This document shows, piece by piece, positions 50,193 to 59,452 of a stretch of DNA of 64,000 nt. The position numbers and the translations under genes are program-made. Source of the DNA: Bradyrhizobium sp. 141. GTDB taxonomy: Bacteria; Pseudomonadota; Alphaproteobacteria; Rhizobiales; Xanthobacteraceae. The notes beneath the pieces were generated by a model. It saw only the letters and a program-made list of their open reading frames with translations. It did not search any database and was not told the DNA's origin. How positions within the stretch are numbered: position 1 is the stretch's first letter; each line of letters opens with the position of its first letter. The stretch lies in NCBI RefSeq assembly GCF_023074055.1, contig NZ_JADPKR010000057.1, forward strand, positions 1-64,000, in the 5' to 3' direction.

Positions 50193-51398
50193 TCAACCTC
50201 TATACGGTTCGAGCATCAGGTCACGGTTGACGATCACCCGCACCGGAAATCCCGGACGGATCGTCAAAGTCGGCTGTATGTTGAGATTGCGGCGGACCAC
50301 CTGCTGGCCTGTTTGATTGATCGAATCCCCAGCTCCACGGCGGAGGGCGGCAATGAGATCGTTGTTGGTATTGCCGTTATCCGCCCCGGAATTCACCTCC
50401 GTGCCGACGGAAAGCAGCGTCGAAAGAGCGGCGGCCCCCAACAATTCCTTCCAATGATTGTCGACTTCGTCCTCAAGACCAGAGTAGCCTGCCGCATCTG
50501 CACCGGGCTGCCGTTCCAAAACAATCGATCTCCCATTCGGCATGATAAGGCGCGTCCAGACCAGGAGCACGCGCGACTGCCCAAATGCGACCTGGCTATC
50601 GTAGCTCCCGATCAGCCTTGCTCCCTGGGGGATAAGGCGAGCTCGACCGGTAGGAGAATCGTACACCGATTCTGTGACTTGCGCCGTGATCTGGCCAGGC
50701 AGGTCGGACCGGATTCCTGTGATCAGAGCGGCCGGGATGACCGTTCCGGCCTGAACGACAAAAGGCGAAGCCGGCCTCACAAGGCGATCGGAGCTTGTCG
50801 TTCGGCGATCGACCGTTGCACTGACGAACGCGAGCTTTCGGTCTTGGCCATTCTGAGCAAATGCTTCGTCCGATGATGGCGCGGCGCTTGAACGAGCTTC
50901 GCTCGATGAAGTGGCAGGGGCTTGTGGCCGGACATTGGTGCTGGCAAATACCTTGCTGGTCCGTGCTGCCTCGCTCTCCTGGTTGATACGCTGCTGTTCG
51001 GCATCGATACCGAGCGAGCTGGACGTCGAAGATCCCTGTGCTGCGACGATCGGCCGGCCGAGATCGCCCGGCAAAGGCGGCCCCAGGCGCGGCACGTCCT
51101 TCGGGATCTCGGTGTAATCCTTTGGTAAGGTCGCAAGCTGATCGGCGATATTGCGGTGGTCGGTCGCGTAAAGCTCCTCGGGCGCTGAAGTACGTGACCG
51201 TTTCTCGTGCAGCGCCCAGAGCACCGCGCCAGTGATCAGCGCGAACACAAGGGCGCTGCCGCCGATAAGGACTTTCCGCGAGAGGCGCGTAACTTTTGGC
51301 CGATCCGGCCGGAGCCGCAGGGTTTCGGCGATCTCTTCCGGCGGCTTGCCCCGAGGCGCTTCCTTTGGTGTATCGATTGCCTGGTCAGTATCGTTCAA
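50193..51398 (-). CDS. trbI: Conjugal transfer protein TrbI (VirB10 family)
   Basis: 401 residues. A cytoplasmic N-terminus and one membrane segment (KVLIGGSALVFALITGAVLWAL at about 42-63), a proline-rich linker and the conserved C-terminal domain with AGTVIPAALITGIRSDLPGQITAQVTESVYDSPTGR, IPQGARLIGSYDS and PTLTIRPGFPVRVIVNRDL. It spans both membranes as part of the type IV secretion core complex. The start is TTG overlapping the trbG stop, with GGAGG upstream. Confidence 0.92.
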   Translation of the reverse strand: MNDTDQAIDTPKEAPRGKPPEEIAETLRLRPDRPKVTRLSRKVLIGGSALVFALITGAVLWALHEKRSRTSAPEELYATDHRNIADQLATLPKDYTEIPKDVPRLGPPLPGDLGRPIVAAQGSSTSSSLGIDAEQQRINQESEAARTSKVFASTNVRPQAPATSSSEARSSAAPSSDEAFAQNGQDRKLAFVSATVDRRTTSSDRLVRPASPFVVQAGTVIPAALITGIRSDLPGQITAQVTESVYDSPTGRARLIPQGARLIGSYDSQVAFGQSRVLLVWTRLIMPNGRSIVLERQPGADAAGYSGLEDEVDNHWKELLGAAALSTLLSVGTEVNSGADNGNTNNDLIAALRRGAGDSINQTGQQVVRRNLNIQPTLTIRPGFPVRVIVNRDLMLEPYRG

Positions 51399-52369
51399 AG
51401 CGACCTCCCGTCGGTTCGCACGATCCTGACCTTCTGCTGGCGCTCCTCGCCCAGCCTCAGTTCCGCGGCCGCGAACAGCCGGTCAACAATCAGCACATTT
51501 CCGTAAGCGCGGTAGTTGACGATCTCGGTTTTGCCGTCGGGCCCGATCACGAAGAGCGGCGGCATCTCGCCCTGACTGACGCCGGGGGAGAATTCAATGT
51601 AGGTTTTTCGGCCATCATCATAAGCGTTGACGGGACGCCAAGGTGGGCTGTCGCCCTCGATGGCGTAGCGGTAGCGGCGCGCCGGCAGGTCCGGAATAAA
51701 GGGTGCCGGCGGTAAAGCTCGCGTTCGCCCGCCACGATCCGCCGGATAGAACCAGGCGACCGAGGGCATATAGGGCTTTTCTTTGGCGCGAAGCTCGATC
51801 AGGTAAGTACGGCGATCAGTATTGACGACGAGGTTGGTCTCGATCGAGGGACGGGTGGGCTTGACCATGATGTGAACGCGGCGGGTGTCGCCGCTGCCAC
51901 TCTCGGTGTCGCCGACCACCCAGCGGACGGTATCGCCTGCGGCGACCGGTCCTGAGCCGATCAGCTGCTCACCGGGCTCGAGGGCAACGTCCGTAATTTG
52001 CCCCGGCGCGGTATAGATCTGGTAGAGCGCGCCCGGACTATAGGAAAACACTTGCACCGCATTGTAGTAGCCGGCTTTGCGAGGCTGCACGCGTGCAGCC
52101 TCATTTGCGGTTTCGATGCGCTCGACAGGCACCTTGGCCTCCGCGCTGTTGCCGCCTCGTGCAGCCTTCCAGGCCGGCGGCACATGCAGCGGTCGCGGGT
52201 GATCATCGGCAAGCGCCGGCAAGTCCGGTGCCGGCGGGAGCTCGTTGTCGTAGCTGATTTGCGGCGGCCTGAAGGTCGTGCAGCCGCCGAGCGTCGAGAC
52301 ACAGACCAGAAGAGCCAGAGGCAAGCACGGCCGCACTTTTCGTGACACAATAACGAGACCTGACGGCAT
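51395..52369 (-). CDS. trbG: Conjugal transfer lipoprotein TrbG (VirB9 family)
   Basis: 324 residues from MPSGLVIVSRKVRPCLPLALLVCVSTLGGC, a lipoprotein signal with a LGGC lipobox. The VirB9 pattern VLALxPGE/ALEPGEQLIGSGPVAAGDTVRWVVGD and a C-terminal VPE..YGN region (YRAYGNVLIVDRLFAAAELRLG) are visible. It forms the outer-membrane part of the transfer channel with TrbI. It begins one base after the trbF stop (TAACATG). Confidence 0.92.
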   Translation of the reverse strand: MPSGLVIVSRKVRPCLPLALLVCVSTLGGCTTFRPPQISYDNELPPAPDLPALADDHPRPLHVPPAWKAARGGNSAEAKVPVERIETANEAARVQPRKAGYYNAVQVFSYSPGALYQIYTAPGQITDVALEPGEQLIGSGPVAAGDTVRWVVGDTESGSGDTRRVHIMVKPTRPSIETNLVVNTDRRTYLIELRAKEKPYMPSVAWFYPADRGGRTRALPPAPFIPDLPARRYRYAIEGDSPPWRPVNAYDDGRKTYIEFSPGVSQGEMPPLFVIGPDGKTEIVNYRAYGNVLIVDRLFAAAELRLGEERQQKVRIVRTDGRSL

Positions 52370-52370
52370 G

Positions 52371-53051
52371 TTAGCCGAGCTCCTTTGACCAGTTGATCGC
52401 CTTGACGTAGATGCCAAGGGGATTTTTGCGTAGGCGATCCAGATCGCGAGGCATTTCCACGACGATGGTAAGGATCGCAGTCCACCGTTCCGTTGCGGCA
52501 AGTTGGCCGTTGTCGTAGCGGCGCTCGATCCAGGCGAGGCGAAAGCTCTCAGGCGAGGCTCGGATGACGCTCGAGACCTCGATCGCGATTTGCGTCTTTC
52601 CGAGCTTGGCGAAGGGGTCGTTGTTGCGGGCATAGTCGTTGAGCGCGGCGGCGCCGCGATCGGTCGTGAAGTCGTAGGCACGCAGCCAGTTCTCGCGGAG
52701 GACAATCGCGTCCATCGGCAGGCCGCGGACGTGCTCGATGAAGCGCGCCAGGTGAAACGCTATTTGAGGGTCCGTCGGCTGGTAGGCAGCATTTGCAGGG
52801 GCAACTGCTTTCGCTTCACCCAATTGATCGACCTCAACCACCCAGGGCGTGATCGTGCCATGGGCTGATTGCCAAACCAGAGCTCCAGCAAAGCCCGCGG
52901 AGAGGAACAGGCAACCGAATGCCATGAGCCGCCAGTTCTTGGCCTGGACTCGTGCTGCACCAATGCGGTCATCCCAGACTTGAGCTGCGCGTTGATAGGG
53001 CGTGACCGGCTCCGGCGTGCGGCCATAGTGAACGGCCGATCGTTTGAACAT
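52371..53051 (-). CDS. trbF: Conjugal transfer protein TrbF (VirB8 family)
   Basis: 226 residues with a short cytoplasmic N-terminus, a membrane segment at about 45-65 (MAFGCLFLSAGFAGALVW) and a periplasmic VirB8-like domain including VVEVDQLGEAKAV, FIEHVRGLPMDAIVLRENWLRAYDF and IEVSSVIRASPESFRLAWIERRY. It nucleates assembly of the type IV secretion channel. About 50 bases separate it from trbL. Confidence 0.92.
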   Translation of the reverse strand: MFKRSAVHYGRTPEPVTPYQRAAQVWDDRIGAARVQAKNWRLMAFGCLFLSAGFAGALVWQSAHGTITPWVVEVDQLGEAKAVAPANAAYQPTDPQIAFHLARFIEHVRGLPMDAIVLRENWLRAYDFTTDRGAAALNDYARNNDPFAKLGKTQIAIEVSSVIRASPESFRLAWIERRYDNGQLAATERWTAILTIVVEMPRDLDRLRKNPLGIYVKAINWSKELG

Positions 53052-53100
53052 TTGTGGACCTCAAGGCGTGGTTGGAAATGGATTTGGAGAGACAGCGAAC

Positions 53101-54333
53101 TCAGCGATTGTCTTGTGAGAGGTCGACCGATGCGCCACTCCCGCCGTGATCGCCTGACCGAACCGCGTGCGTGGTCGCTGATGCTCCATGCTGGATGGTC
53201 TGCGCCCGCTTCATACGCCGAACCCAGGCTGGCGGACTGTCGGGCGCGGCCGAGGAGCCCCCCTCCTCCTGACCGACTTGACCAGCCCCTCGCCCAAGGC
53301 CGGCTGCGAGCGAACGCAAGGGACTTGCCGCGCCTGGCGCGCTCGCCTCGACGCCGGAGCTTCCCGCCCGCAACATGTTCGTCGCGCCACTTGCAATCGC
53401 GCTTCCACCGCGCAGCGAGCCCGCAATCGCGCCTGCAGCAAGACCTGCAGCGCCGGCGGCAACGCCAGCTCCTGCCGCGATCACCCCACCGGCAGCGAGG
53501 CCCGTGCCGACAGCGGTGCCTGCGCCAAGCTGCGGACCTCCGGAGACGATGCCATTGGCGATACCGGGGCCGAAGATGCCAAGGCCCAAGAGGGCGAGCG
53601 CGCCCAGGACAAGTGCCATCGCATTCTCGATGGTCGGCTGGTTGCCGCCAAAGCCGCCCGTGAACTGCGAGAACAGGGTCGATCCGATGCCCACGATGAC
53701 GGCAAGGACCAGAACCTTGACCCCCGATGAGATGACATTGCCCAGCACCCGTTCGGCCGCAAAAGCGGTCTTGCCGAACAGGCCGAAGGGGATCAGGACG
53801 AAGCCGGCAAGTGTCGTCAGCTTGAATTCGATGAGGGTGACGAACAGCTGGATCGCCAGGATAAAGAACGCGAGCAGCACCACGATCCAAGCAAACAGCA
53901 GGACCACGATTTGCACGAAATTCTCAAAGAAGCTGACATAGCCCATCAGCCCAGAGATGGAGTCCAGGATCGGCCGGCCTGCATCAAGGCCTACCTGCGC
54001 AATGCGGCCCGGCCTTAGGAAATCTGCTGACGAAAGGCTTGTCCCTGAGGCTTTCAGACCTAGCCCCGCAAAACTTTCGAAGACCATCCGGGCGAGGTTA
54101 TTCCAATTGCCAATCAGGTAAGCAAAGACGCCGACAAACAAGGTTTTCTTGACCAGCCGGGCGATGATGTCCTCGTCCGTTCCGAACGACCAGAACAGGC
54201 CAGCCAGGGTGATGTCGATTGCAGCCAGCGTTGTGGCGACATATCCAACTTCGCCCCCGACGAGACCGAATCCGGAATCGATGTAGCGGGTAAAGGTTTC
54301 CAGAAACTGGTCGATGACGCCCGTGCCGCCCAT
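53101..54333 (-). CDS. trbL: Conjugal transfer protein TrbL (VirB6 family)
   Basis: 410 residues, polytopic inner-membrane protein. It begins MGGTGVIDQFLETFTRYIDSGFGLVGGEVGYVATTLAAIDITLAGLFWSFG, with six or so hydrophobic segments to about residue 290 and a low-complexity Ala/Gly/Ser-rich hydrophilic tail. TrbL forms the inner-membrane channel of the mating apparatus. The ATG lies 4 bases after the trbK stop. Confidence 0.92.
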   Translation of the reverse strand: MGGTGVIDQFLETFTRYIDSGFGLVGGEVGYVATTLAAIDITLAGLFWSFGTDEDIIARLVKKTLFVGVFAYLIGNWNNLARMVFESFAGLGLKASGTSLSSADFLRPGRIAQVGLDAGRPILDSISGLMGYVSFFENFVQIVVLLFAWIVVLLAFFILAIQLFVTLIEFKLTTLAGFVLIPFGLFGKTAFAAERVLGNVISSGVKVLVLAVIVGIGSTLFSQFTGGFGGNQPTIENAMALVLGALALLGLGIFGPGIANGIVSGGPQLGAGTAVGTGLAAGGVIAAGAGVAAGAAGLAAGAIAGSLRGGSAIASGATNMLRAGSSGVEASAPGAASPLRSLAAGLGRGAGQVGQEEGGSSAAPDSPPAWVRRMKRAQTIQHGASATTHAVRSGDHGGSGASVDLSQDNR

Positions 54334-54336
54334 GGC

Positions 54337-54708
54337 TCACTCGCGTTGGCTCGGAATGGAGGAAAAGCCGGACGGGAGGCGACTTTCGTCCTTACGCGGG
54401 ACTGGAGAGGGGAATGGCGCCGCGCCGGTCCGGCTATCCGAACCATCAATTGCCCTGCTTCCGCCTAAGAACTGATTGCGCTGCTCGGCCCAGATCTTCT
54501 GGCATTCAAGCAGAGCATCTTTCTGCTCGTAGGTGACGGTACGGCATTGCTCGAGCTTTGCTGCAGTCACATCCGGTTTTGAGGCCAGAGAGACGGAAGA
54601 CTGGGTCGCGCTCTCGTCGGTGCGCAGGCGAATGGCGCAGGCGGCAACCAACAGGACAGCAAGACCAGCTGCTGCCGCGACAGGTAGTCGTTCAAATCGT
54701 ATTTTCAT
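54337..54708 (-). CDS. trbK: TrbK-like entry exclusion lipoprotein
   Basis: 123 residues, MKIRFERLPVAAAAGLAVLLVAACAIRLRTDE, with a lipobox-like LVAAC. The cysteine pair in LEQCRTVTYEQKDALLECQKIWAEQRNQFLGG is typical of the alternative TrbK type between trbJ and trbL in Rhizobiales. Its proposed role is to prevent redundant transfer between donor cells. It is more variable than its neighbours. Confidence 0.8.
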   Translation of the reverse strand: MKIRFERLPVAAAAGLAVLLVAACAIRLRTDESATQSSVSLASKPDVTAAKLEQCRTVTYEQKDALLECQKIWAEQRNQFLGGSRAIDGSDSRTGAAPFPSPVPRKDESRLPSGFSSIPSQRE

Positions 54709-54710
54709 GA

Positions 54711-55445
54711 TCAGTGGAACATCTGCACGGTTGTCGGTTGATAGTTTTGGCCCGGGCTGAGAAAGCGCCGCAGTTGCTCCCTACCCTGCTCCTGCGCTGC
54801 AGCCCGCTGGGCGGATTCGAGCGTCTGTGCGCGACCTTGCGCGGCAACAGTCGCCGTAAGGTCCGCAAGCTGCTGGGCTTGCAGCGCAAGGAGCTGGTTG
54901 CCGGCCTGACTTGCCTGGAGCGCCCCCGCTGCGCCCTGGCTCGCCGTCACGAGGGCGGACATCTGGGTGCGGTTGGCGTCGAGATTGCCGACAACGCTCG
55001 CTTGGACCCTCATGGCGTCCTGCAGCCCGGCAACTGAGTTCTGCCAGCGTGTTTGGGCATTTGCGACCAGGAGCCCATCGGACATGCTCGCGGATGCCGG
55101 CGCATAGGTGGTGGAAAACGCGCGATCGATCTGCTGGACGTCGTAGGCAATCCGCTGCGCCTGCGAGAGTAGCTGCTGGGTGCGCTGAATCGACTGCTCG
55201 AGCTGTTGCAACGATGAATAAGGCAGGCTCGTCAGGTTCTTCGCCTGGTTGATCAGCATCTGCGCTTCGTTCTGGAGCGAAGTGATCTGGTTGTTGATCT
55301 GCTGCAGCTCACGCGCGGCCGTCAGCACGTTCTGAACGTAGTTGTTGGGATCGAACACGATCCACTGCGCCTTCGCTTCGCGGGGCGATTGGATCATGGT
55401 CATGGCGATGATACTTGCCGCCAGAATCGGCCGGATGCGGTTCAT
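54711..55445 (-). CDS. trbJ: Conjugal transfer protein TrbJ (VirB5 family)
   Basis: 244 residues with a signal peptide (MNRIRPILAASIIAMTMIQSPREAKAQ), then a long helical region, WIVFDPNNYVQNVLTAARELQQINNQITSLQNEAQMLINQAKNL, and Gln-rich coiled-coil segments. It is a periplasmic pilus-associated protein. The ATG overlaps the trbE stop (ATGA); the next gene starts 2 bases behind its end. Confidence 0.92.
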   Translation of the reverse strand: MNRIRPILAASIIAMTMIQSPREAKAQWIVFDPNNYVQNVLTAARELQQINNQITSLQNEAQMLINQAKNLTSLPYSSLQQLEQSIQRTQQLLSQAQRIAYDVQQIDRAFSTTYAPASASMSDGLLVANAQTRWQNSVAGLQDAMRVQASVVGNLDANRTQMSALVTASQGAAGALQASQAGNQLLALQAQQLADLTATVAAQGRAQTLESAQRAAAQEQGREQLRRFLSPGQNYQPTTVQMFH

Positions 55446-57877
55446 CAGAGCGCTCCTTGTTGGGCGAGCTGCGGAATGAGATTGCAGGCCCAGCCGAGGT
55501 CGCGCGCCTTGAGCCAACCGGTGACGAACTCGTCCCTTCCGTGTTCGGCAAGCACCCGATCGACGAGAGCCTGGTCGGCTTTGGACGAGGCGGCCACGAA
55601 GGTGAGCGCGATTTCGCCAAGTCCGAGCTCGAAGAGGCGGTTGCCGCGTCGAGATTGGCAGTAATAGTGTCGCTTGGGGGTGGCGCGGGCGAGGATCTCG
55701 ATCTGGCGGTCGTTCAGCCCAAAGCGCCGGTAAATCGCCATGATCTGCGGCTCGATGGCGCGATCGTTTGGCAACAGGATCCGGGTCGGGCAGCTCTCGA
55801 TGATGGCAGGCGCGATTTTGGAGCCGTCGATATCGGCGAGCGACTGGGTCGCAAAAACGACGGAGGCGTTCTTCTTGCGAAGCGTTTTGAGCCATTCGCG
55901 GAGCTTGCCGGCAAAATCGGCATCATCGAGCGCGAGCCAGCCTTCGTCGATGATGAGCAGTGTCGGACGGCCGTCTAAGCGGTCCTCGATCCGGTGAAAC
56001 AGATAGGCCAGAACTGCGGGCGCGGCAGAGGTCCCGATCAATCCGTCAGTCTCAAACACCTGGACGGAGGCTTTACCCAGCCTTTCGTGCTCGCCGTCCA
56101 GCAACCGCGCGTATGGCCCACCGAGGCAGTAGGGCTGCAGCGCGCGCTTGAGAGCGTTGGATTGCAGGAGAACGGAGAGCCCAGTCAGCGTCCGCTCGGC
56201 AACCGGCGCCGAGGCGAGCGAGGTCAACGCCGACCAGACATGATCCTTGGTCTCAGGCGTGACCTCGATCCGCTCGCGCGACAGGATCGATGCGATCCAG
56301 TCGGATGCCCAGCCTCGCTCGCCGAGATCGTCGATGCGCGCGAGCGGCTGGAGGGCGACGAGTTCTGACGGATCGAGCGCGCCGCCGAGATCATGCCAGT
56401 CGCCGCCCATGGCGATGGCCGATGCGCGGATCGAGCCGCCGAAGTCAAACGCAATGATCTGCGCCGCGCTGTAGCGGCGGAACTGCAGCGCCATGAGCGC
56501 CAGCAGGACCGACTTGCCGGCGCCCGTGGGTCCGATGACCAGCGTGTGGCCGACATCTCCGACATGCAGAGAAAACCGGAATGGCGTGGAACCTTCAGTC
56601 TTACCGAAGAACAATGGGGGCGCCTTGAAGTGGTGATCCCTCACCTCTCCGGCCCATACCGCAGATAGCGGGATCATATGGGCGAGGTTCAGGGTCGAGA
56701 CCGGCGGCTGGCGGACGTTCGCGTAAGTTTGTCCCGGCAGGCTGCCGAGCCAGGCTTCGACGGCATTGACCGTCTCGGCCATGCATGTGAAGTCCCGGCC
56801 CTGGATGACCTTTTCGGCGAGGCGGAGCTTTTCGTCGGCTGCGCGCGGATCCCTGTCCCAGACCGTGACCGTTGCCGTGACGAAGACCTCGCCGATCTGA
56901 TCCGAACCCAATTCCTGGAGCGCACTGTCCGCATCCATCGCCTTGTTGTGGGCATCGGTATCCAAAAGCGCGGAGGCCTCGTTCGTCATCACCTCCTTCA
57001 GGATCGAGGCGATCGACTTGCGCTTGGCAAACCATTGCCGCCTGATCCTGGTGAGGAGCTTTGTGGCATCTGTCTTGTCGAGCATGATCGCCCGCGTCGA
57101 CCAGCGATACGGGAATGCCAGCCGGTTCAGCTCGTCGAGAATCCCGGGCGTGGTCGCAGTCGGGAAACCCACGAGCGTCAGAACGCGCAGATGCGCTTCG
57201 CCCAGCATGGGTTCAAGACCGCCTACCAGCGATTGATCGGCCAGCAACGCATCGAGATACATCGGGATTTCTGGCACGCGCACACGGTGCCGTTTGGTCG
57301 AGACCGTCGAATGCAGGTAGGTCAGCGTTTGCTCGTCATCAAGCCAACCGCATTCCGGCATGAAACCCTCGACGAGCTGCAGGACGCGGCCAGTCCGGTC
57401 GACAAAGCCGGCAAGCACCTCGCGCGCATCCGCTCCCGCAGCGCGATGGCTGCCCTCGTACAGCAGGCGCTCCGCCACGGCCGCACTCTCTGCCGGAGGC
57501 AGATAGAGGAAAGTCAGATAGTAGCTCGACTCATAGTGGCTGCCGGCCTCCTCGAATTGCGCTTTCCGCTCCGCATCCACCAGCGCCGAGGCGACGTCCG
57601 GGAATGTATCAGGCGGATAGCGTCCTGCCGAATGCCGCTGCGCCTCGACGAAGACGGCCCACCCCGATCCGAGGCGACGGAGCGCATTGTTGAGGCGGCC
57701 TGCGACAGCAACCAGCTCGGCAGACACTGAGCTGTCGAGATCCGGCCCTCTGAACCGGGCCGTTCGCTGAAAGGATCCATCCTTGTTGAGAATGATGCCC
57801 TCATCGACCAGGGCCGCCCAAGGCAGGAAGTCGGCAAGGCGCGTGTTTGAACGGCGATATTCGGCAAGATTCATCAT
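55445..57877 (-). CDS. trbE: Conjugal transfer ATPase TrbE (VirB4 family)
   Basis: About 810 residues from MMNLAEYRRSNTRLADFLPWAALVDEG (ATG 57877 or 57874). Walker A is GPTGAGKSVLLALMAL at about 447-462, Walker B is LLIIDEGWLALDD at about 635, followed by FATQSLADIDGSKIAPAI. It energises assembly of the mating pore at the inner membrane. An in-frame extension to 58012 overlaps trbD and is rejected. Confidence 0.94.
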   Translation of the reverse strand: MMNLAEYRRSNTRLADFLPWAALVDEGIILNKDGSFQRTARFRGPDLDSSVSAELVAVAGRLNNALRRLGSGWAVFVEAQRHSAGRYPPDTFPDVASALVDAERKAQFEEAGSHYESSYYLTFLYLPPAESAAVAERLLYEGSHRAAGADAREVLAGFVDRTGRVLQLVEGFMPECGWLDDEQTLTYLHSTVSTKRHRVRVPEIPMYLDALLADQSLVGGLEPMLGEAHLRVLTLVGFPTATTPGILDELNRLAFPYRWSTRAIMLDKTDATKLLTRIRRQWFAKRKSIASILKEVMTNEASALLDTDAHNKAMDADSALQELGSDQIGEVFVTATVTVWDRDPRAADEKLRLAEKVIQGRDFTCMAETVNAVEAWLGSLPGQTYANVRQPPVSTLNLAHMIPLSAVWAGEVRDHHFKAPPLFFGKTEGSTPFRFSLHVGDVGHTLVIGPTGAGKSVLLALMALQFRRYSAAQIIAFDFGGSIRASAIAMGGDWHDLGGALDPSELVALQPLARIDDLGERGWASDWIASILSRERIEVTPETKDHVWSALTSLASAPVAERTLTGLSVLLQSNALKRALQPYCLGGPYARLLDGEHERLGKASVQVFETDGLIGTSAAPAVLAYLFHRIEDRLDGRPTLLIIDEGWLALDDADFAGKLREWLKTLRKKNASVVFATQSLADIDGSKIAPAIIESCPTRILLPNDRAIEPQIMAIYRRFGLNDRQIEILARATPKRHYYCQSRRGNRLFELGLGEIALTFVAASSKADQALVDRVLAEHGRDEFVTGWLKARDLGWACNLIPQLAQQGAL

Positions 57878-57885
57878 AGGCAACT

Positions 57886-58149
57886 CTAGGACCTGAGGTG
57901 GCTTGGAATACGGACGTGCCGGCGCACGACTTCCACGAAATCGGGATCGCGTTTTGCGGCCCAGATGGCGGCCATGTGGCCGACGAACCAGAGGAAAAGG
58001 CCGGCAACCCACAGGCGCAGCCCAAGACCGAGTGCCGCCGCTAACGTGCCGTTGGCGATCGCCACGGCACGCGGCGCACCGCCCATCAGGATAGGCTCGG
58101 TGAGCGCACGATGCACGGGCGCGATAAAGCCTGCGACAGGCTCCTCCAT
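57886..58149 (-). CDS. trbD: Conjugal transfer protein TrbD (VirB3 family)
   Basis: 87 residues from MEEPVAGFIAPVHRALTEPILMGGAPRAVAIANGTLAAALGLGLRLWVAGLFLWFVGHMAAIWAAKRDPDF, with the VirB3 layout of a short N-terminus, a hydrophobic hairpin and the conserved RAL-EPI-MGG stretch. The ATG overlaps the trbC stop by one base. Confidence 0.9.
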   Translation of the reverse strand: MEEPVAGFIAPVHRALTEPILMGGAPRAVAIANGTLAAALGLGLRLWVAGLFLWFVGHMAAIWAAKRDPDFVEVVRRHVRIPSHLRS

Positions 58150-58475
58150 TAGATCACCACGCCGCCGCCGAAGGAGAAGAAAGACAGAAAGAAGCTTGAT
58201 GCCGCAAAGGCGATGGACAGACCGAACACGATCTGAACCAGGCGACGAAAGCCACCAGACGTGTCGCCAAATGCGAGCGAGAGCCCGGTCACGATGATGA
58301 TGATGACCGCGATAATCTTGGCGACGGGACCCTCGACCGATTGCAAAATCTGGTTGAGCGGTTGCTCCCACGGCATATTTGAGCCAGCGGCGCAAGCCGG
58401 GATACTGCTCAGCCAAAGGGTCACAATTGCCGTGGCCGGAATGCTGGCGCGGCGGAGGGATGAAGGCATCGTCAT
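58149..58475 (-). CDS. trbC: Pilin-like protein TrbC (VirB2 family)
   Basis: 108 residues. A long signal peptide (TAIVTLWLSSIPACAAG) is followed by a short mature protein with two membrane helices: ILQSVEGPVAKIIAVIIIIVTGLSLAFGDTSGGFRRLVQIVFGLSIAFAASSFF. This is the conjugative pilus subunit. The ATG overlaps the trbB stop (ATGA). Confidence 0.92.
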   Translation of the reverse strand: MTMPSSLRRASIPATAIVTLWLSSIPACAAGSNMPWEQPLNQILQSVEGPVAKIIAVIIIIVTGLSLAFGDTSGGFRRLVQIVFGLSIAFAASSFFLSFFSFGGGVVI

Positions 58476-59452
58476 GACCGGTCTCCAATTGCAGAAAGGC
58501 TGTAATCACCTGATACTCCTAAGCCGGTGACGCGGGCGAGCTCGCTCAAGCGGCGTTCGGCGCCGCGGCCGCTGAGCACCGCGATCACGTTGATTGTTTC
58601 GGCGATAAGCGGCCGGGGGACTGTGACAACAGCTTCCTGGACCAACTGCTCGAGTCGGCGTAGCGCCCCGAGCGCCGTTCCGGCATGGATCGTGCCGATT
58701 CCGCCCGGATGTCCTGTGCTCCAGGCCTTGAGCAAATCGAGCGCCTCGGCTCCGCGCACCTCACCAATGGGAATTCGATCGGGGCGCAGACGAAGCGACG
58801 AACGGACCAGGTCGGAGAGCGAGATCAAGCCGTCCTTCGTGCGGAGCGCCACGAGGTTTGGCGCCAAGCACTGAAGCTCGCGCGTATCTTCGATGAGAAC
58901 TACACGGTCAGTCGTTTTAGCCACCTCGGCGAGAAGGCCATTGGTCAGTGTCGTCTTGCCGGTCGAGGTGCCGCCGGCGACCAGAATGTTCTTGCGCGCG
59001 CAAACTGCATCCCTCAATGCACCGGCCTGATCCGGCGTCATGACGCCGACTGCGACGTAATCCTCGAGGCTGAACACGGCGACCGCCGGCTTTCGGATCG
59101 CAAATGTTGGCGCGGCAACGACCGGCGGCAGCAGCCCCTCAAAGCGCTCCCCCGTCTGGGGCAGCTCGGCAGAAATCCGTGGGCTCCCGGGATGAACCTC
59201 GGCACCCACGTAGTGAGCCACCACTCGGATGATTCGCTCTCCGTCAGAGGGGGATATATTCTTGCCAGTATCCGTAAGGCCGCTGGACAGTCGGTCGATC
59301 CACAGTCGGCCATCGGGATTGAGCATCACCTCGACGATTGCCGGATCTTCCAAAAACCCTGCGATGGCGGGCCCCAACGCGGTACGCAGCATACGCGCTC
59401 CGCGCAAGTTCGCTTCTGAATCAAAAGAATGGATCGCCACGATTTGCCCCAA
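58472..59452 (-). CDS. trbB: Conjugal transfer ATPase TrbB (VirB11 family)
   Basis: 326 residues; the real start may be nearer MLRTALGPAIAGFLEDP. It has the VirB11 hexameric ATPase motifs: Walker A GGTSTGKTTLTNGLL at about 158-172, the Asp box VLIEDTRELQCLAPN, Walker B DRIPIGEVRGAEALDLLKAW and the His box GGIGTIHAGTALGALRRLEQL. First gene of the operon. I see no tra box or other strong promoter in the 400 bases upstream. Confidence 0.94.
   Translation of the reverse strand: MGQIVAIHSFDSEANLRGARMLRTALGPAIAGFLEDPAIVEVMLNPDGRLWIDRLSSGLTDTGKNISPSDGERIIRVVAHYVGAEVHPGSPRISAELPQTGERFEGLLPPVVAAPTFAIRKPAVAVFSLEDYVAVGVMTPDQAGALRDAVCARKNILVAGGTSTGKTTLTNGLLAEVAKTTDRVVLIEDTRELQCLAPNLVALRTKDGLISLSDLVRSSLRLRPDRIPIGEVRGAEALDLLKAWSTGHPGGIGTIHAGTALGALRRLEQLVQEAVVTVPRPLIAETINVIAVLSGRGAERRLSELARVTGLGVSGDYSLSAIGDRS

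Noticed and set aside
57878..58012. Longer trbE start at 58012
   Set aside because: The extension overlaps nearly half of trbD and has no TrbE-like sequence. MMNLAEYRRSN is the typical beginning.
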